A DNA stretch of 64,000 nucleotides from Amycolatopsis deserti (lineage in GTDB: Bacteria > Actinomycetota > Actinomycetes > Mycobacteriales > Pseudonocardiaceae). Positions 15,493 to 24,227 of the stretch are shown in pieces. Location of the stretch: contig NZ_BNAU01000003.1 of assembly GCF_014653945.1 (NCBI RefSeq), positions 592,262 through 656,261 on the forward strand. The letters are read 5' to 3'. Within the stretch, counting starts at the first letter, position 1, and each line of letters opens with the position of its first letter. A model generated the notes under the pieces. That model did no database searches. It worked only from the letters and a program-made list of their open reading frames with translations, and was not told where the DNA came from. A program made the position numbers and the translations under genes.

Positions 15493-16682
15493 CGGTTGGT
15501 CCTCCGTTCGACGGCGTCCAGGACGAGATCGGTCAGCTCACGGACCGCACCCGCGCCACCCGGCCGGGTCAGCACGAGCCGGGCGGCGCGGCGGACCTCC
15601 GGCAGCGCGTCGGCGACCGCGACCGGCCAGCCAACGAGGGCCATGCACTCCAGGTCGCGCAGGTCGTTGCCGACGTAGGCGACGCGCGCCGGGTCGAGCC
15701 GCTGCTCGGCGAGCCAGGTCTTGAGCACGGCGGCCTTGTCCCCCACCCCGTGCAGCACCGCCGCGCCGAGCTTGCGCGCCCGCGCGGCGACCACCGGGTT
15801 CTGCTCGACGGACAGGATCATCAGCGGGATCCCGGCCGCCTTGAGCCGGGCCGCGCCCGCCCCGTCGGAGCGGCTGACCACGACACCCTCGGTGCCGTCC
15901 TGCAGAACGATCGCGGTGTCGTCGGTGTGCACCCCGTCGAAGTCGGTGACCACGGCGTCCACGTCGATGCCGGTGTGCGGCGGCGGGTCGATGACGGCGG
16001 CCAGCGCGCGGGCGATCGCCAGGTCCTCCGGGGTGTCGATCTCCACGGCGTGCTCGGCAGGGGTCTCCACCAGGCCGATCCGGCCGAAGAAGCGGTGGCC
16101 GGCGGCGCGGAAGCCGGGCACGCGCATGCCGTAGACGGCGCCGGTCTCGCGGTACTCCGGCTCGCGGTCCTGCCGGCGCGGCCGGAACGAGGCGTCGTGG
16201 TTGACCGCCACCGCGCCGCCCGCGGGGTCCCGGCGCCACAGGAACTCGTGCACGCGCACCGCGGTGAACGCGCAGTCCCAGCCGCCGTCGACGATCAGCG
16301 AGATCACGTTGTCCACGGTCTCCGGCGCGATGAACGGCGAGGTGCACTGCACCAGCAGCACCACGTCCGGTTCGCCGTCGGCGGTGTCGCGCATCTCGTC
16401 CAGCACGTGGCGGAGAACGGCCTCGGAGCTGACCGAGTCGCCGGACAGCTCGGGCGGCCGGGGCAGGACCGTGGCGCCGCCGGCCTTGGCGACGGCGCTG
16501 ATGTCACCGCTGTCCGTGCTCACCACGACCTCGTCGACGCGGGCCGCGGCGGCCAGCGACCGGATCGCCCTGGCGATCAGCGGGGCGTCGCCGACCTGCG
16601 CGAGGTTCTTGCCCGGTACGCCCTTGGAGCCGCCCCTGGCCGGGACGACCGCCAGCACGCGGGTCTTCGGGGTCTCAGGCAC
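15489..16682 (-). CDS. CMP-nonulosonate cytidylyltransferase fused to KdsC-like HAD phosphatase
   Basis: 397 residues. Residues 1 to about 225 are a NeuA-type cytidylyltransferase: VVPARGGSKGVPGKNL (CTP loop), VVVSTDSGDIS, LLVQCTSPF and AVEIDTPEDL. From about 235 onward comes a HAD domain of the KdsC/YrbI class: VVTDFDGVHTDD (nucleophile Asp in DFDG), ILSVEQNPVVAARARKLG, HGVGDKAAVLKTW and YVGNDLRDLECM. The pair would dephosphorylate a nonulosonate-9-phosphate and activate the acid with CTP. The GTG start at 16682 follows TACCCT by 7 bases (leaderless). It heads a five-gene operon running away from wzm. Confidence 0.85.
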   Translation of the reverse strand: MPETPKTRVLAVVPARGGSKGVPGKNLAQVGDAPLIARAIRSLAAAARVDEVVVSTDSGDISAVAKAGGATVLPRPPELSGDSVSSEAVLRHVLDEMRDTADGEPDVVLLVQCTSPFIAPETVDNVISLIVDGGWDCAFTAVRVHEFLWRRDPAGGAVAVNHDASFRPRRQDREPEYRETGAVYGMRVPGFRAAGHRFFGRIGLVETPAEHAVEIDTPEDLAIARALAAVIDPPPHTGIDVDAVVTDFDGVHTDDTAIVLQDGTEGVVVSRSDGAGAARLKAAGIPLMILSVEQNPVVAARARKLGAAVLHGVGDKAAVLKTWLAEQRLDPARVAYVGNDLRDLECMALVGWPVAVADALPEVRRAARLVLTRPGGAGAVRELTDLVLDAVERRTNR

Positions 16683-16689
16683 GGGGGCG

Positions 16690-16695
16690 AGGGTA
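16690..16695 (-). promoter_or_regulatory. -10 box (TACCCT) of nonulosonate operon
   Basis: TACCCT on the minus strand ends 7 bases before the GTG at 16682. With the wzm promoter it forms a compact divergent control region of about 140 bases. Confidence 0.45.
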
Positions 16696-16808
16696 CGTGA
16701 CGATCCTGTGCACGCCTGCGTCCCGGACGGTCGCACAGCGTGATTTCCCACGATGATCAGCCGAACCGGACGTCTCCGCCCTGCCCGGAGTGCGTGTGTC
16801 CCGCTCGC

Positions 16809-16814
16809 TACGCT
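16809..16814 (+). promoter_or_regulatory. -10 box (TACGCT) of wzm-wzt-glfT1 operon
   Basis: TACGCT fits TANNNT and ends 6 bases before the GTG at 16821; no ribosome site precedes that codon. Confidence 0.45.
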
Positions 16815-16820
16815 AGGTCC

Positions 16821-17774
16821 GTGCAAGCCACCAGCACGGTCCAGCAGACCAGCGACGATCTCGCCCGCCCGGCTGAGCTTCCGCCCTTGTCGGACAGCCG
16901 GACGTTCGGGCGCGCGTTCGGCGACATCAAGGAAGGCCTCCGCCAGCGCGAACTGTGGAGCCACCTCGGCTGGCAGGACATCAAGCAGCGCTACCGCCGG
17001 TCGGTGATCGGCCCGTTCTGGATCACCATCAGCCAGGGCGTCATCGCGCTCGGCCTGGGGCTGCTGTACTCGCAGCTGTTCAACATGCACATCCAGACGT
17101 TCCTGCCCTACATCAGCGCGGGTTTCATCGTCTGGGCCTTCATCAGCGGCTGCCTGACCGAAGGCATGGAGACGTTCATCGCGAACGAGGGTCTGATCAA
17201 GCAGATCCAGGCCCCGCTCACCGTCTACGCGCTGCGCACGGTGTGGCGTCAGACGCTGATGTTCGCGCACAACCTGATCGTCATCGTGATCGTGGTGGCG
17301 GTCTTCTTCGGCAGCCTGAACCACGGGTACGGGCTGTCCGAGGGCGTCTGCACCGGTGACGGGATCTGCCACCCGGGTCTGGGCTGGTACAGCCTGACCG
17401 CGATCCCGGCGTTCTTCCTGCTGGCGTTCAACGGCGTGTGGGTCACGCTGCTGCTGGGCATCATCTCGACGCGGTACCGGGACATCCCGCAGGTGATCAA
17501 CTCGCTGATCCAGCTGCTGTTCTACCTGACCCCGATCGTGTGGCCGATCGACCAGCTCACCGCGGGCGGAGCGCGGCACAGCGTCAGCTGGGCGGAGCCG
17601 ATCATCAAGTTGAACCCCATCTACCACTTCGTCCAGATCCTGCGCGCGCCGCTGATCGGGCAGGCCGTCAGCCCGTGGAGCTGGGTCGCCGTGGGTGGCA
17701 TCACGATCGTGGGCTGGCTGCTCGCGCTCGTCGCCATGCGCAACTACCGGGCCCGCGTCTCCTACTGGGTGTGA
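16821..17774 (+). CDS. wzm: ABC transporter permease Wzm (galactan exporter, Rv3783-like)
   Basis: 317 residues from the leaderless GTG at 16821. A cytoplasmic N-terminal helix (SHLGWQDIKQRYRRSVIGPFWITI) is the typical amphipathic entry of O-antigen-type ABC-2 permeases. Six membrane helices follow (about 70-305), with LNPIYHFVQILRAPLI near the end. Together with the ATPase gene just downstream it would flip lipid-linked galactan across the cytoplasmic membrane, as proposed for Rv3783/Rv3781. The order permease-ATPase-GlfT1 differs slightly from M. tuberculosis, where glfT1 lies between them. A Cys-containing external loop (EGVCTGDGICHPG) is specific to this protein. Confidence 0.88.
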   Translation: MQATSTVQQTSDDLARPAELPPLSDSRTFGRAFGDIKEGLRQRELWSHLGWQDIKQRYRRSVIGPFWITISQGVIALGLGLLYSQLFNMHIQTFLPYISAGFIVWAFISGCLTEGMETFIANEGLIKQIQAPLTVYALRTVWRQTLMFAHNLIVIVIVVAVFFGSLNHGYGLSEGVCTGDGICHPGLGWYSLTAIPAFFLLAFNGVWVTLLLGIISTRYRDIPQVINSLIQLLFYLTPIVWPIDQLTAGGARHSVSWAEPIIKLNPIYHFVQILRAPLIGQAVSPWSWVAVGGITIVGWLLALVAMRNYRARVSYWV

Positions 17775-17784
17775 GAACGAACCA

Positions 17785-18594
17785 ATGGTCAGCATTGATG
17801 TGCAGAACGCGTACGTCGACTTCCCCATCTTCGACGCCAAGACGCGCTCGCTGAAGAAGAAGGTCCTCGGCAAGGTCGGCGGCAAGATCGGCACCGAGTC
17901 GAAGGTGCCGATCATCGAGGCGCTGCAGGACATCACCCTGTCGCTGCGCGAGGGTGACCGGGTCGGGCTGGTCGGCCACAACGGCGCGGGCAAGTCGACC
18001 CTGCTGCGGCTGCTGTCGGGCATCTACGAGCCCACCCGCGGTCTCGCGCGGGTCGAGGGCAAGGTCGCGCCGGTGTTCGACCTGGGCGTCGGCATGGACC
18101 CGGAGATCTCCGGCTACGAGAACATCATGATCCGCGGCCTGTTCCTCGGCATGACGCGCAAGCAGATGGAGAAGCGGGTCGACGACATCGCCGAGTTCAC
18201 CGAGCTGGGCGACTACCTGCAGATGCCGCTGCGCACCTACTCGACCGGTATGCGGGTGCGGCTCGCGCTGGGTGTGGTGACCACGATCGACCCGGAGATC
18301 CTGATCCTGGACGAGGGCATCGGCGCGGTCGACGCGGCGTTCCTCAACAAGGCGCGGGACCGTCTGGTGGATCTGGTGAACCGCTCCGGCATGTTGGTCT
18401 TCGCCTCGCACGCCGACGACCTACTCTTGGAGCTGTGCACCACGGCCATCTGGATGGACGAGGGCCGGATGAAGATGCGGGGCGGCCTGCGCGAAGTGCT
18501 CACCGCGTACAAGGGCCGGGACCCGTTCGAGAACATCAGCGCGGAAGCCGCGCAGCGGATCGAGGCCGCGCCGGCGGTACAGGGCGGGGAGTGA
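17785..18594 (+). CDS. wzt: ABC transporter ATPase Wzt (galactan exporter, Rv3781-like)
   Basis: 269 residues. The nucleotide-binding domain has Walker A GHNGAGKSTLLR (about 73-84), a Q-loop region, the signature-like TYSTGMRVRLALGVV, Walker B EILILDEGIGAVD and the switch His in FASHADDLL. The segment ending before Walker A (KVPIIEALQDITLSLREGDR) is typical of polysaccharide exporters of the Wzt/TagH type. There is no long C-terminal carbohydrate-binding domain, so substrate choice is not terminus-dependent. The start lies 10 bases after the wzm stop, so the two subunits are co-expressed. Confidence 0.9.
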   Translation: MVSIDVQNAYVDFPIFDAKTRSLKKKVLGKVGGKIGTESKVPIIEALQDITLSLREGDRVGLVGHNGAGKSTLLRLLSGIYEPTRGLARVEGKVAPVFDLGVGMDPEISGYENIMIRGLFLGMTRKQMEKRVDDIAEFTELGDYLQMPLRTYSTGMRVRLALGVVTTIDPEILILDEGIGAVDAAFLNKARDRLVDLVNRSGMLVFASHADDLLLELCTTAIWMDEGRMKMRGGLREVLTAYKGRDPFENISAEAAQRIEAAPAVQGGE

Positions 18595-18595
18595 C

Positions 18596-19507
18596 ATGAG
18601 CGGTCCGGAGCAGGCTCCGATGCGACCGGGCGGTGTGGCGGCGGTGGTCGTCACGCGGCACCGCCGTGAGCTGCTCGCGGACTCGCTGAAGATCATCGCC
18701 GCGCAGACCCGGCCGGTGGACCACCTGGTGGTCGTGGACAACGGTCCGGACCAGCCGGCGCGCGACGTCGTGGAGTCGTTCCCGGGGCAGTACACGTACC
18801 TTCCGTCGCACCACAACCTCGGTGGTGCGGGAGGGTTCGCGCTGGGGATCCTGCACGCGCTCGCGCTGGGCGCCGACTGGGTGTGGCTGGCCGACGACGA
18901 CGGCCGACCGGCGGACGAGACGGTGCTGGCGGTGCTCCTGGAGGAGGCCGAAAAGCGCGGTCTGGCCGAGATCTCGCCGATGGTCACCAACATCAACGCG
19001 CCGGAGAAGCTGGCGTTCCCGCTGCGCCGCGGCCTGACCTGGAAGCGGTCCTCGGCCGAGCTGGGGGTCGATTTTCTGCCGGGGATCGCGTCACTGTTCA
19101 ACGGCGCGCTGTTCCGGGCGTCCACTTTGGACGTGGTCGGCGTGCCGGACCTGAGGCTGTTCGTGCGTGGCGACGAGGTCGAGGTGCACCGGCGGCTGGT
19201 CCGGTCCGGGTTGCCGTTCGGCACGTCGCTGCGGGTGTCCTACCTGCACCCGGACGGCTCGGACGAGTTCAAGCCGATGCTCGGCGGGCGGTTCCACGCG
19301 CAGGACCCGGAGAACGAGGTCAAGCGCTACTACACCTACCGCAACCGCGGGTACCTGCTGTCCCAGCCCGGGATGCGGAAGATCGGGGCGCTGGAGATCC
19401 TGCGGTTCGGGTTGTACTTCGTGGGTGTGAAGCGCGATCCGGCGGCGTTCGTGCAGTGGCTGAAGCTGGTGCGCCAGGGTCAGCGGGAGCGGTTCTTCCG
19501 CTACTGA
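18596..19507 (+). CDS. glfT1: Galactofuranosyltransferase GlfT1
   Basis: 303 residues, GT2 family (GT-A fold). The core has VVVTRHRRELLADSLKIIAAQT, VVVDNGPDQPARDVVES, HNLGGAGGFALGI and the metal/UDP-binding WLADDDGRPAD (DDD). A later ..RGDEVEVHRRLV and the C-terminal KRYYTYRNRGYLL pattern match Rv3782. GlfT1 adds the first galactofuranose residues to the decaprenyl-linked rhamnosyl-GlcNAc primer. The ATG starts 2 bases after the wzt stop, so initiation of galactan and its export are encoded together. Confidence 0.88.
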   Translation: MSGPEQAPMRPGGVAAVVVTRHRRELLADSLKIIAAQTRPVDHLVVVDNGPDQPARDVVESFPGQYTYLPSHHNLGGAGGFALGILHALALGADWVWLADDDGRPADETVLAVLLEEAEKRGLAEISPMVTNINAPEKLAFPLRRGLTWKRSSAELGVDFLPGIASLFNGALFRASTLDVVGVPDLRLFVRGDEVEVHRRLVRSGLPFGTSLRVSYLHPDGSDEFKPMLGGRFHAQDPENEVKRYYTYRNRGYLLSQPGMRKIGALEILRFGLYFVGVKRDPAAFVQWLKLVRQGQRERFFRY

Positions 19508-19585
19508 GGGCGCTTTCCGGGGCGGCGCTTGCGCTGTCCGCGAACTTTGTTGCCGGACAAGATCGGCTGCTGGTGTGCTGGGTGC

Positions 19586-19828
19586 ATGGCTGATGAAAAA
19601 CCCGCGCTCGTCCTGCACCTCGCCACCGGCGGCGAGCCTCTGCTGTTCGCCCTGCCGCCGGAGGACGTCGACGAGCTGGAAAAGGACCTGCACCTGCACC
19701 TCGAGCACGGTTCGGTGCAGACCGTGCGCACGAAGGAAGGCTCCCGGGTCACGGTGAACTTCGCGCACGTGGCCGTGGCCTACATCGACGACCTGCAGCG
19801 GAAGAACAAGGTGTTCGGCTTGCATTGA
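19586..19828 (+). CDS. Small conserved hypothetical protein (80 aa)
   Basis: 80 residues from the ATG at 19586, beginning MADEKPALVLHLATGGEPLL. The layout beta-beta-alpha-beta-beta-helix (FALPPEDVDELEKDLHLHLE, then SVQTVRTKEGSRVTVNFAHVAVAYID) suggests a compact beta-rich domain ending in a basic tail. No family recognised. No clear ribosome site; an in-frame ATG at 19529 would add 19 unlikely residues. It trails the glfT1 operon by 78 bases and converges with the lysR gene. Confidence 0.65.
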   Translation: MADEKPALVLHLATGGEPLLFALPPEDVDELEKDLHLHLEHGSVQTVRTKEGSRVTVNFAHVAVAYIDDLQRKNKVFGLH

Positions 19829-19864
19829 CGACCCGGCGCACGGTGATCGAAGACCTGGCGGCGG

Positions 19865-20800
19865 TCAGCGCGGGATCGCCCAGCGCGGCACCCACGTCCC
19901 GGCAGCGTCGTGGCCGGCTGCGGTGGCGGCGAGGTGGGCGCGGAGGGTGGCCAGCGCCGGGTGGGGATTGTCGTGGCGCCAGAGGAGCGAGTGCGGGTAG
20001 ACCGGCGTCGGGTCGGTCACCGGGATGCGGCGCAGGCCGTGGCCGGCGGGCCAGACGAGACGGGTCTGCTCGCCCATGAAGGTGGCCAGGGCCGGGGTGT
20101 CGGCGATGGTGTCGAGGAGCGCGTCGGAGCCGAAGTTGGGGCCGGTCGCCTCGATGGTGAGGCCGAACTCGGCGACGAGGTCGTCGTAGTAGGCGGCCCA
20201 CTCGGTACCGGGGACGATGCCGGGCATCCAGATCCGGTGCCCGGCGAGCTGAGCGACGGTCACCGACTGGGCGCCCGCCAGCGCGTGAGCGGGGCCGGTG
20301 AGGAGCTGGAGCGGCTCGTCGAGCACCCGGGCGGACTCGATGTCCTCGGGAAGAGGCCGGCCGGGCACGGCGACGGCGCGGAAGGACGCGTCGATCGCAC
20401 CGGACCGGATGGCGGCGACGGCCGTCTCGATGTCGAACAGCCACACCACGTCGAGCTCGATCTCGGGGTGCGCGCGGTGGAAACCGCGCATCAGGCCCGA
20501 CGCCGCGCTGCGCGAGGCGAGCACGTCGACGCGCAGCGGACGGCTGCCGGCACGTACGGACGTGACCGCGCGCTCGGCGACGCGCAGCAGCTCGCGCGCG
20601 TGGGGCAGGAACGCCTGCCCGTCGATGGTGAGCTCGGCGCCGCGCGCGGTCCGGGTGAACAGCCGCACACCAAGCTCCTTCTCCAGCACGGCGATGCGCT
20701 TGGAGACGGCCTGCTGCGTGATCGACAGGTCGGCGGCGGCTTCCTGGAACTGACCCGCGTCGGCTGCGGCGACGAAGGTGCGCACGGCGTCGAGATCCAC
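19865..20800 (-). CDS. LysR-family transcriptional regulator
   Basis: 311 residues from GTG at 20800, which follows TAGGGT by 8 bases (leaderless). The helix-turn-helix is at about 1-60: LDAVRTFVAAADAGQFQEAAADLSITQQAVSKRIAVLEKELGVRLF. The effector domain (about 85-295) has two lobes. LysR proteins usually regulate the divergent gene, here an MFS transporter, and themselves. The 137-base divergent gap is the expected binding region. The ligand is unknown. Confidence 0.88.
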   Translation of the reverse strand: MDLDAVRTFVAAADAGQFQEAAADLSITQQAVSKRIAVLEKELGVRLFTRTARGAELTIDGQAFLPHARELLRVAERAVTSVRAGSRPLRVDVLASRSAASGLMRGFHRAHPEIELDVVWLFDIETAVAAIRSGAIDASFRAVAVPGRPLPEDIESARVLDEPLQLLTGPAHALAGAQSVTVAQLAGHRIWMPGIVPGTEWAAYYDDLVAEFGLTIEATGPNFGSDALLDTIADTPALATFMGEQTRLVWPAGHGLRRIPVTDPTPVYPHSLLWRHDNPHPALATLRAHLAATAAGHDAAGTWVPRWAIPR

Positions 20801-20937
20801 GCCGATCCACCCTAGCGCACAACGCCTGGTTGTGACTTTATCGCAGATCAGTTGTTTGACCTGCGGCGGCGTCATCGGGTCTGCTCTCACTGATCAACGT
20901 CGGTTTGTTCGGGTGGGACACAAGGGGTGCGCTACGC

Positions 20938-22260
20938 ATGGTGGGCAGGAGACGGTTGGGCCGACGGTTCGGGTGGCTGTGGGCGGCGTACGCGGTCAGT
21001 ACGTTCGGCACGTGGCTCGCGTTCGACGCGTTCTCCCTGATCGCGATCCTCGTGCTGCACGCCGGGCCGACCGAGGTGTCGGTGCTGGCAGCCGCGGGGC
21101 TGGCGGTGGGAGCGGTGGTCGCGGTGCCACTCGGGCCGTGGGTGGAGTTCCGCCGCAAGCGGCCGGTGATGGTCGCGATGGACCTGACCCGGTTCGTGGC
21201 ACTGATGACCGTCCCCGCCGCGCACGCACTCGGTCTGCTCAGTCTCGTCCAGCTCCTGGTCGTGTCCGTCGTCGTCGGTGCGGCCGACATCGCCTTCAAC
21301 GCGGCCAGTGGCGCGTACCTGAAGGCACTCGTGCGGCCGGCGGACCTGCTCGTCGCGAACGGGCGATTCGAGTCCACGACCTGGACCGCCACCGTGCTCG
21401 GACCGCCGGCCGGCACTGCCGCGATCGGGCTGTTCGGCCCGGCGACGACCGTCGTGGCCAACGCGGTCAGCTATCTGCTCTCAGCCTCGGGGATCCGTGC
21501 GATCGGCGGCGGTGAGCCGCGTCCCGTGCACACCGCCGCGCACGGGACGCGGCTGCGGCCCCGCGACCTGTTCGAAGGGTGGCGGTACATCCTGACCCAC
21601 CCGACCCTGCGCCCCTTGTTCGTCAACACGGTCCTGGTCAGCAGCCTGGTCATGGCAACCATGCCCCTGCTCGCCGTCCTCATGCTCGGCGACCTCGGGT
21701 TCGCCCCCTGGCAATACGGCCTCGCGTTCGGCCTGCCCTGCGTCGGCGGCATCATCGGCGCGCGGCTGGCCCCCCGGCTCGTCTCCCGGTTCGGACAGCA
21801 CAAGGTCATGCTCGCCGCCGGGGTCCTGCGTGCGTGCTGGTCGCTCGGACTGGCCTTCATCCAGCCCGGCGTGGCCGGGCTGGTGCTCGTCATCGCGGTC
21901 GAGTTCGGACTGATCACCTGCATGGGCGTGTTCAACCCGGTGTTCGCCACCTACCGGCTCGAGCGAGTCCCGGCGAACCGGATCGCCCGCACCCTGTCGG
22001 CGTGGTCGGTCACCAGCAAGGCGACTGTCGCGGCCATGACCGGGCTGTGGGGCCTGCTGGCCGGCATCGTCGGCCCCCGCACCGCGATCGCCGTCGCCGG
22101 GCTGCTCATGCTGATCACCCCGGTGCTGCTCCCCCGGCGCGACCGCACGCCTGACAGCGGCGAAAAAGAACCGGCCCCGCCGCTGGAAGCAGCAGGGCCG
22201 GCTGGGAAACCACAAGACCTCAGAGCCGGTACAGCCGCTTCCAGTTTTCGCGGCTGGTGA
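20938..22260 (+). CDS. MFS transporter, putative drug exporter
   Basis: 440 residues from ATG at 20938 (an upstream TTG at 20905 is possible). Twelve predicted helices. The loop between helices 2 and 3 reads GPWVEFRRKRPVMVAMD, the MFS motif A region, and between 8 and 9 APRLVSRFGQHKVMLAA. This matches the MFS_3/macrolide-efflux-like group. It is divergent from lysR, which probably controls it. Its last 41 bases overlap the 3' end of glfT2 on the other strand, so the hydrophilic tail after helix 12 is encoded in antisense to glfT2. Confidence 0.85.
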   Translation: MVGRRRLGRRFGWLWAAYAVSTFGTWLAFDAFSLIAILVLHAGPTEVSVLAAAGLAVGAVVAVPLGPWVEFRRKRPVMVAMDLTRFVALMTVPAAHALGLLSLVQLLVVSVVVGAADIAFNAASGAYLKALVRPADLLVANGRFESTTWTATVLGPPAGTAAIGLFGPATTVVANAVSYLLSASGIRAIGGGEPRPVHTAAHGTRLRPRDLFEGWRYILTHPTLRPLFVNTVLVSSLVMATMPLLAVLMLGDLGFAPWQYGLAFGLPCVGGIIGARLAPRLVSRFGQHKVMLAAGVLRACWSLGLAFIQPGVAGLVLVIAVEFGLITCMGVFNPVFATYRLERVPANRIARTLSAWSVTSKATVAAMTGLWGLLAGIVGPRTAIAVAGLLMLITPVLLPRRDRTPDSGEKEPAPPLEAAGPAGKPQDLRAGTAASSFRGW

Positions 22261-24160
22261 GCTGCGGGAGGGCGCGCTTGTACTGCGCCTGCACCGCGTG
22301 TCCCTCCTTGCGCAGCCGGTTCAGGGTCTTCACCGCGCGCTTGCCCAGCTCGAACATCCGCTCCCGGTCGTACTTGCGCACCCGCACGCCCTCCTGGGAC
22401 GCGTCGGTCACGACCGCCGTGTCGAACAGCGCCACGTGCCACCAGTGCGCCTCGTCGTTCGGCACGGCTCCCAGCGCGAAGCGGGAGCGGCCACGCAGCC
22501 GGTCGACGATCCGCTTCACCAGGATCAGCCGCTGCAGCGCGGGCCGCGGCGCGGCGTTGATGATCCCGATGTCGTTCGACGCGATGCCGGGCACCTCGGT
22601 CGCGTCGTGGCGCTTCGTCTCCGGGTACTGGGCCCGGATCGCGCGGATCTCCTGCATCGCGGCGACACCGCCGTCCTCCAGGATCGACGGGCCCTCCAGG
22701 AAGTCCTCGACCGCCTTGATCAGCGTGTGCGTCAATCCGTACTGCATGCCCAGCAGGTAACGCACGACCTGCGCCATCAGCGTCCGGCACACCACGTTCA
22801 GGTTGAAGTCACTGTGCAGCGCCGCGGTGATGATCGAGTTGCGCAGGTTGAAGTACCGGTGCCACTCGTCCCAGTCCTTCCAGTGGAAGTCGGCGTGCCA
22901 GACGCCCGCGCCGGGCAGCGTGACCGTCGGGAAGCCGTGCGCCCGCGCCCGGTAGCTGTACTCGGCGTCGTCCCACTGGAAGAAGAACGGCATCGGGTAC
23001 CCGATGGCCTTGACCACCTCGTACGGGATCAGGCACGACCACCAGCCGTTGTAACCCGCGTCGAGCCGCTTCTCCTGGCGGTTCGGCTCGCCGGTCTCCT
23101 CGTCGACACCCAGCAGGTCCGCCGTGTGCAGGCTGTGCTCGACCGGCACACCCGGCTCCAGCTTCTCCAGCCGCGCGTACTCGGCACCCACGTGCAGCTG
23201 GTGCGGGTGCAGCAGGTTCAGCATCTGCCCGCCGACGATGACCGGGTTCGCGGCCAGGTTCGAAAACGCCGTCATCCGCACGACCAGATCCGGCTCGAGC
23301 AGCACGTCGTCGTCCATGAACAGGACGTTCGCGTGCTCGGTCTCGGTGTGCCCGGCCACCTCGTACAGGCCGCGGGTGAAGCCGCCCGCGCCGCCGAGGT
23401 TCGGCTGGGTGATGTAGTGCAGCTTGTCGCCCAGATCGGCCGCGACCTGCGCGAACCCGTCCCGCGAGTCCACCCGGTCGGTGCCCTGGTCGGCGACGTA
23501 GATCGCGTCCAGGGTGTCCAGCGACTGGAGGTCACCGGCCAGCGCCCGCAGGTTCTTCAGGCAGTCGTCGGCGCGGTTCATCGTGCAGATGGTCACCGCG
23601 GTCGGCCGGATCTTCTCCGGCGGCTCGACCGTCCACCGCACCCGCTCGACGGTCAGCCGCTGCCCGGCCTGGGTCTCCAGGTCCAGCCACAGCGCGCCGC
23701 CGTCGTAGAACTTGTCGATCTTCACGTCGAACTCGACGGACGCCTGGTCGGCCCCCTCGACCTCGCGCGCCTCGATCGTGCGCGGCTCGCCCTCGACGTC
23801 GGACGCGCGCACCGCGAGCTGGCCGGCGCCGCTCACCACGGCCTCGACGCGCACCTGGCGCACCTTCGTCCAGCGCTGCCAGTAGCTGGCCGGGAACCGG
23901 CCGAAGTAGGTGTTGCCGGACACGCGCGCCGACGGCTCCAGCGTCACGCCGTCGCGGCCGCGGTTCACCACGCCCTCGAGCACCTCGGAGTAGAGGTCCT
24001 TGGACACGATGGGCGACGGCCCGGCGTAGAGCCCGCGCTGCGCGGTCAGGCGGCCCTGCGGAACGTGTTCGGCGAACGTGGTCTGGTCCTGCGCCAACTG
24101 GGCTCCGTTGGTCTTCGCCTCAGCGGGGGCAGGCTGTCCCGCGGCAGTCTTGCCGGCCAT
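22220..24160 (-). CDS. glfT2: Galactofuranosyltransferase GlfT2 (galactan polymerase)
   Basis: 646 residues, close to the M. tuberculosis length (637). An N-terminal beta-sandwich (about 30-185) precedes the GT-A domain: VTICTMNRADDCLKNL, QPNLGGAGGFTRG, FMDDDV (Asp283-285, metal/UDP-Galf site), FFFQWDDAEYSYRA (Asp397/398, catalytic base region), VWHADFHWKDW (His422) and a helical C-terminus. It elongates galactan with alternating beta-1,5 and beta-1,6 Galf. It follows the gtrA-family gene by 67 bases in the same direction. Confidence 0.95.
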   Translation of the reverse strand: MAGKTAAGQPAPAEAKTNGAQLAQDQTTFAEHVPQGRLTAQRGLYAGPSPIVSKDLYSEVLEGVVNRGRDGVTLEPSARVSGNTYFGRFPASYWQRWTKVRQVRVEAVVSGAGQLAVRASDVEGEPRTIEAREVEGADQASVEFDVKIDKFYDGGALWLDLETQAGQRLTVERVRWTVEPPEKIRPTAVTICTMNRADDCLKNLRALAGDLQSLDTLDAIYVADQGTDRVDSRDGFAQVAADLGDKLHYITQPNLGGAGGFTRGLYEVAGHTETEHANVLFMDDDVLLEPDLVVRMTAFSNLAANPVIVGGQMLNLLHPHQLHVGAEYARLEKLEPGVPVEHSLHTADLLGVDEETGEPNRQEKRLDAGYNGWWSCLIPYEVVKAIGYPMPFFFQWDDAEYSYRARAHGFPTVTLPGAGVWHADFHWKDWDEWHRYFNLRNSIITAALHSDFNLNVVCRTLMAQVVRYLLGMQYGLTHTLIKAVEDFLEGPSILEDGGVAAMQEIRAIRAQYPETKRHDATEVPGIASNDIGIINAAPRPALQRLILVKRIVDRLRGRSRFALGAVPNDEAHWWHVALFDTAVVTDASQEGVRVRKYDRERMFELGKRAVKTLNRLRKEGHAVQAQYKRALPQLTSRENWKRLYRL

Positions 24161-24227
24161 CAGTTCTCAGTCCTCCAGGGGAATCCGACTCGCGACCGCC
24201 AAGTTACACGGGTCACCTGTGAACGAA

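Noticed and set aside
16740..16820. Extended N-terminus of Wzm from the ATG at 16740
   Set aside because: The extra 27 residues are Cys/Pro-rich and unlike the family; the TACGCT box at 16809 places the start at 16821.
15489..18023. 844-codon minus-strand frame covering the wzm region
   Set aside because: Only the part from 16682 downward is a real protein (cytidylyltransferase-HAD); the upstream extension is antisense to wzm/wzt.
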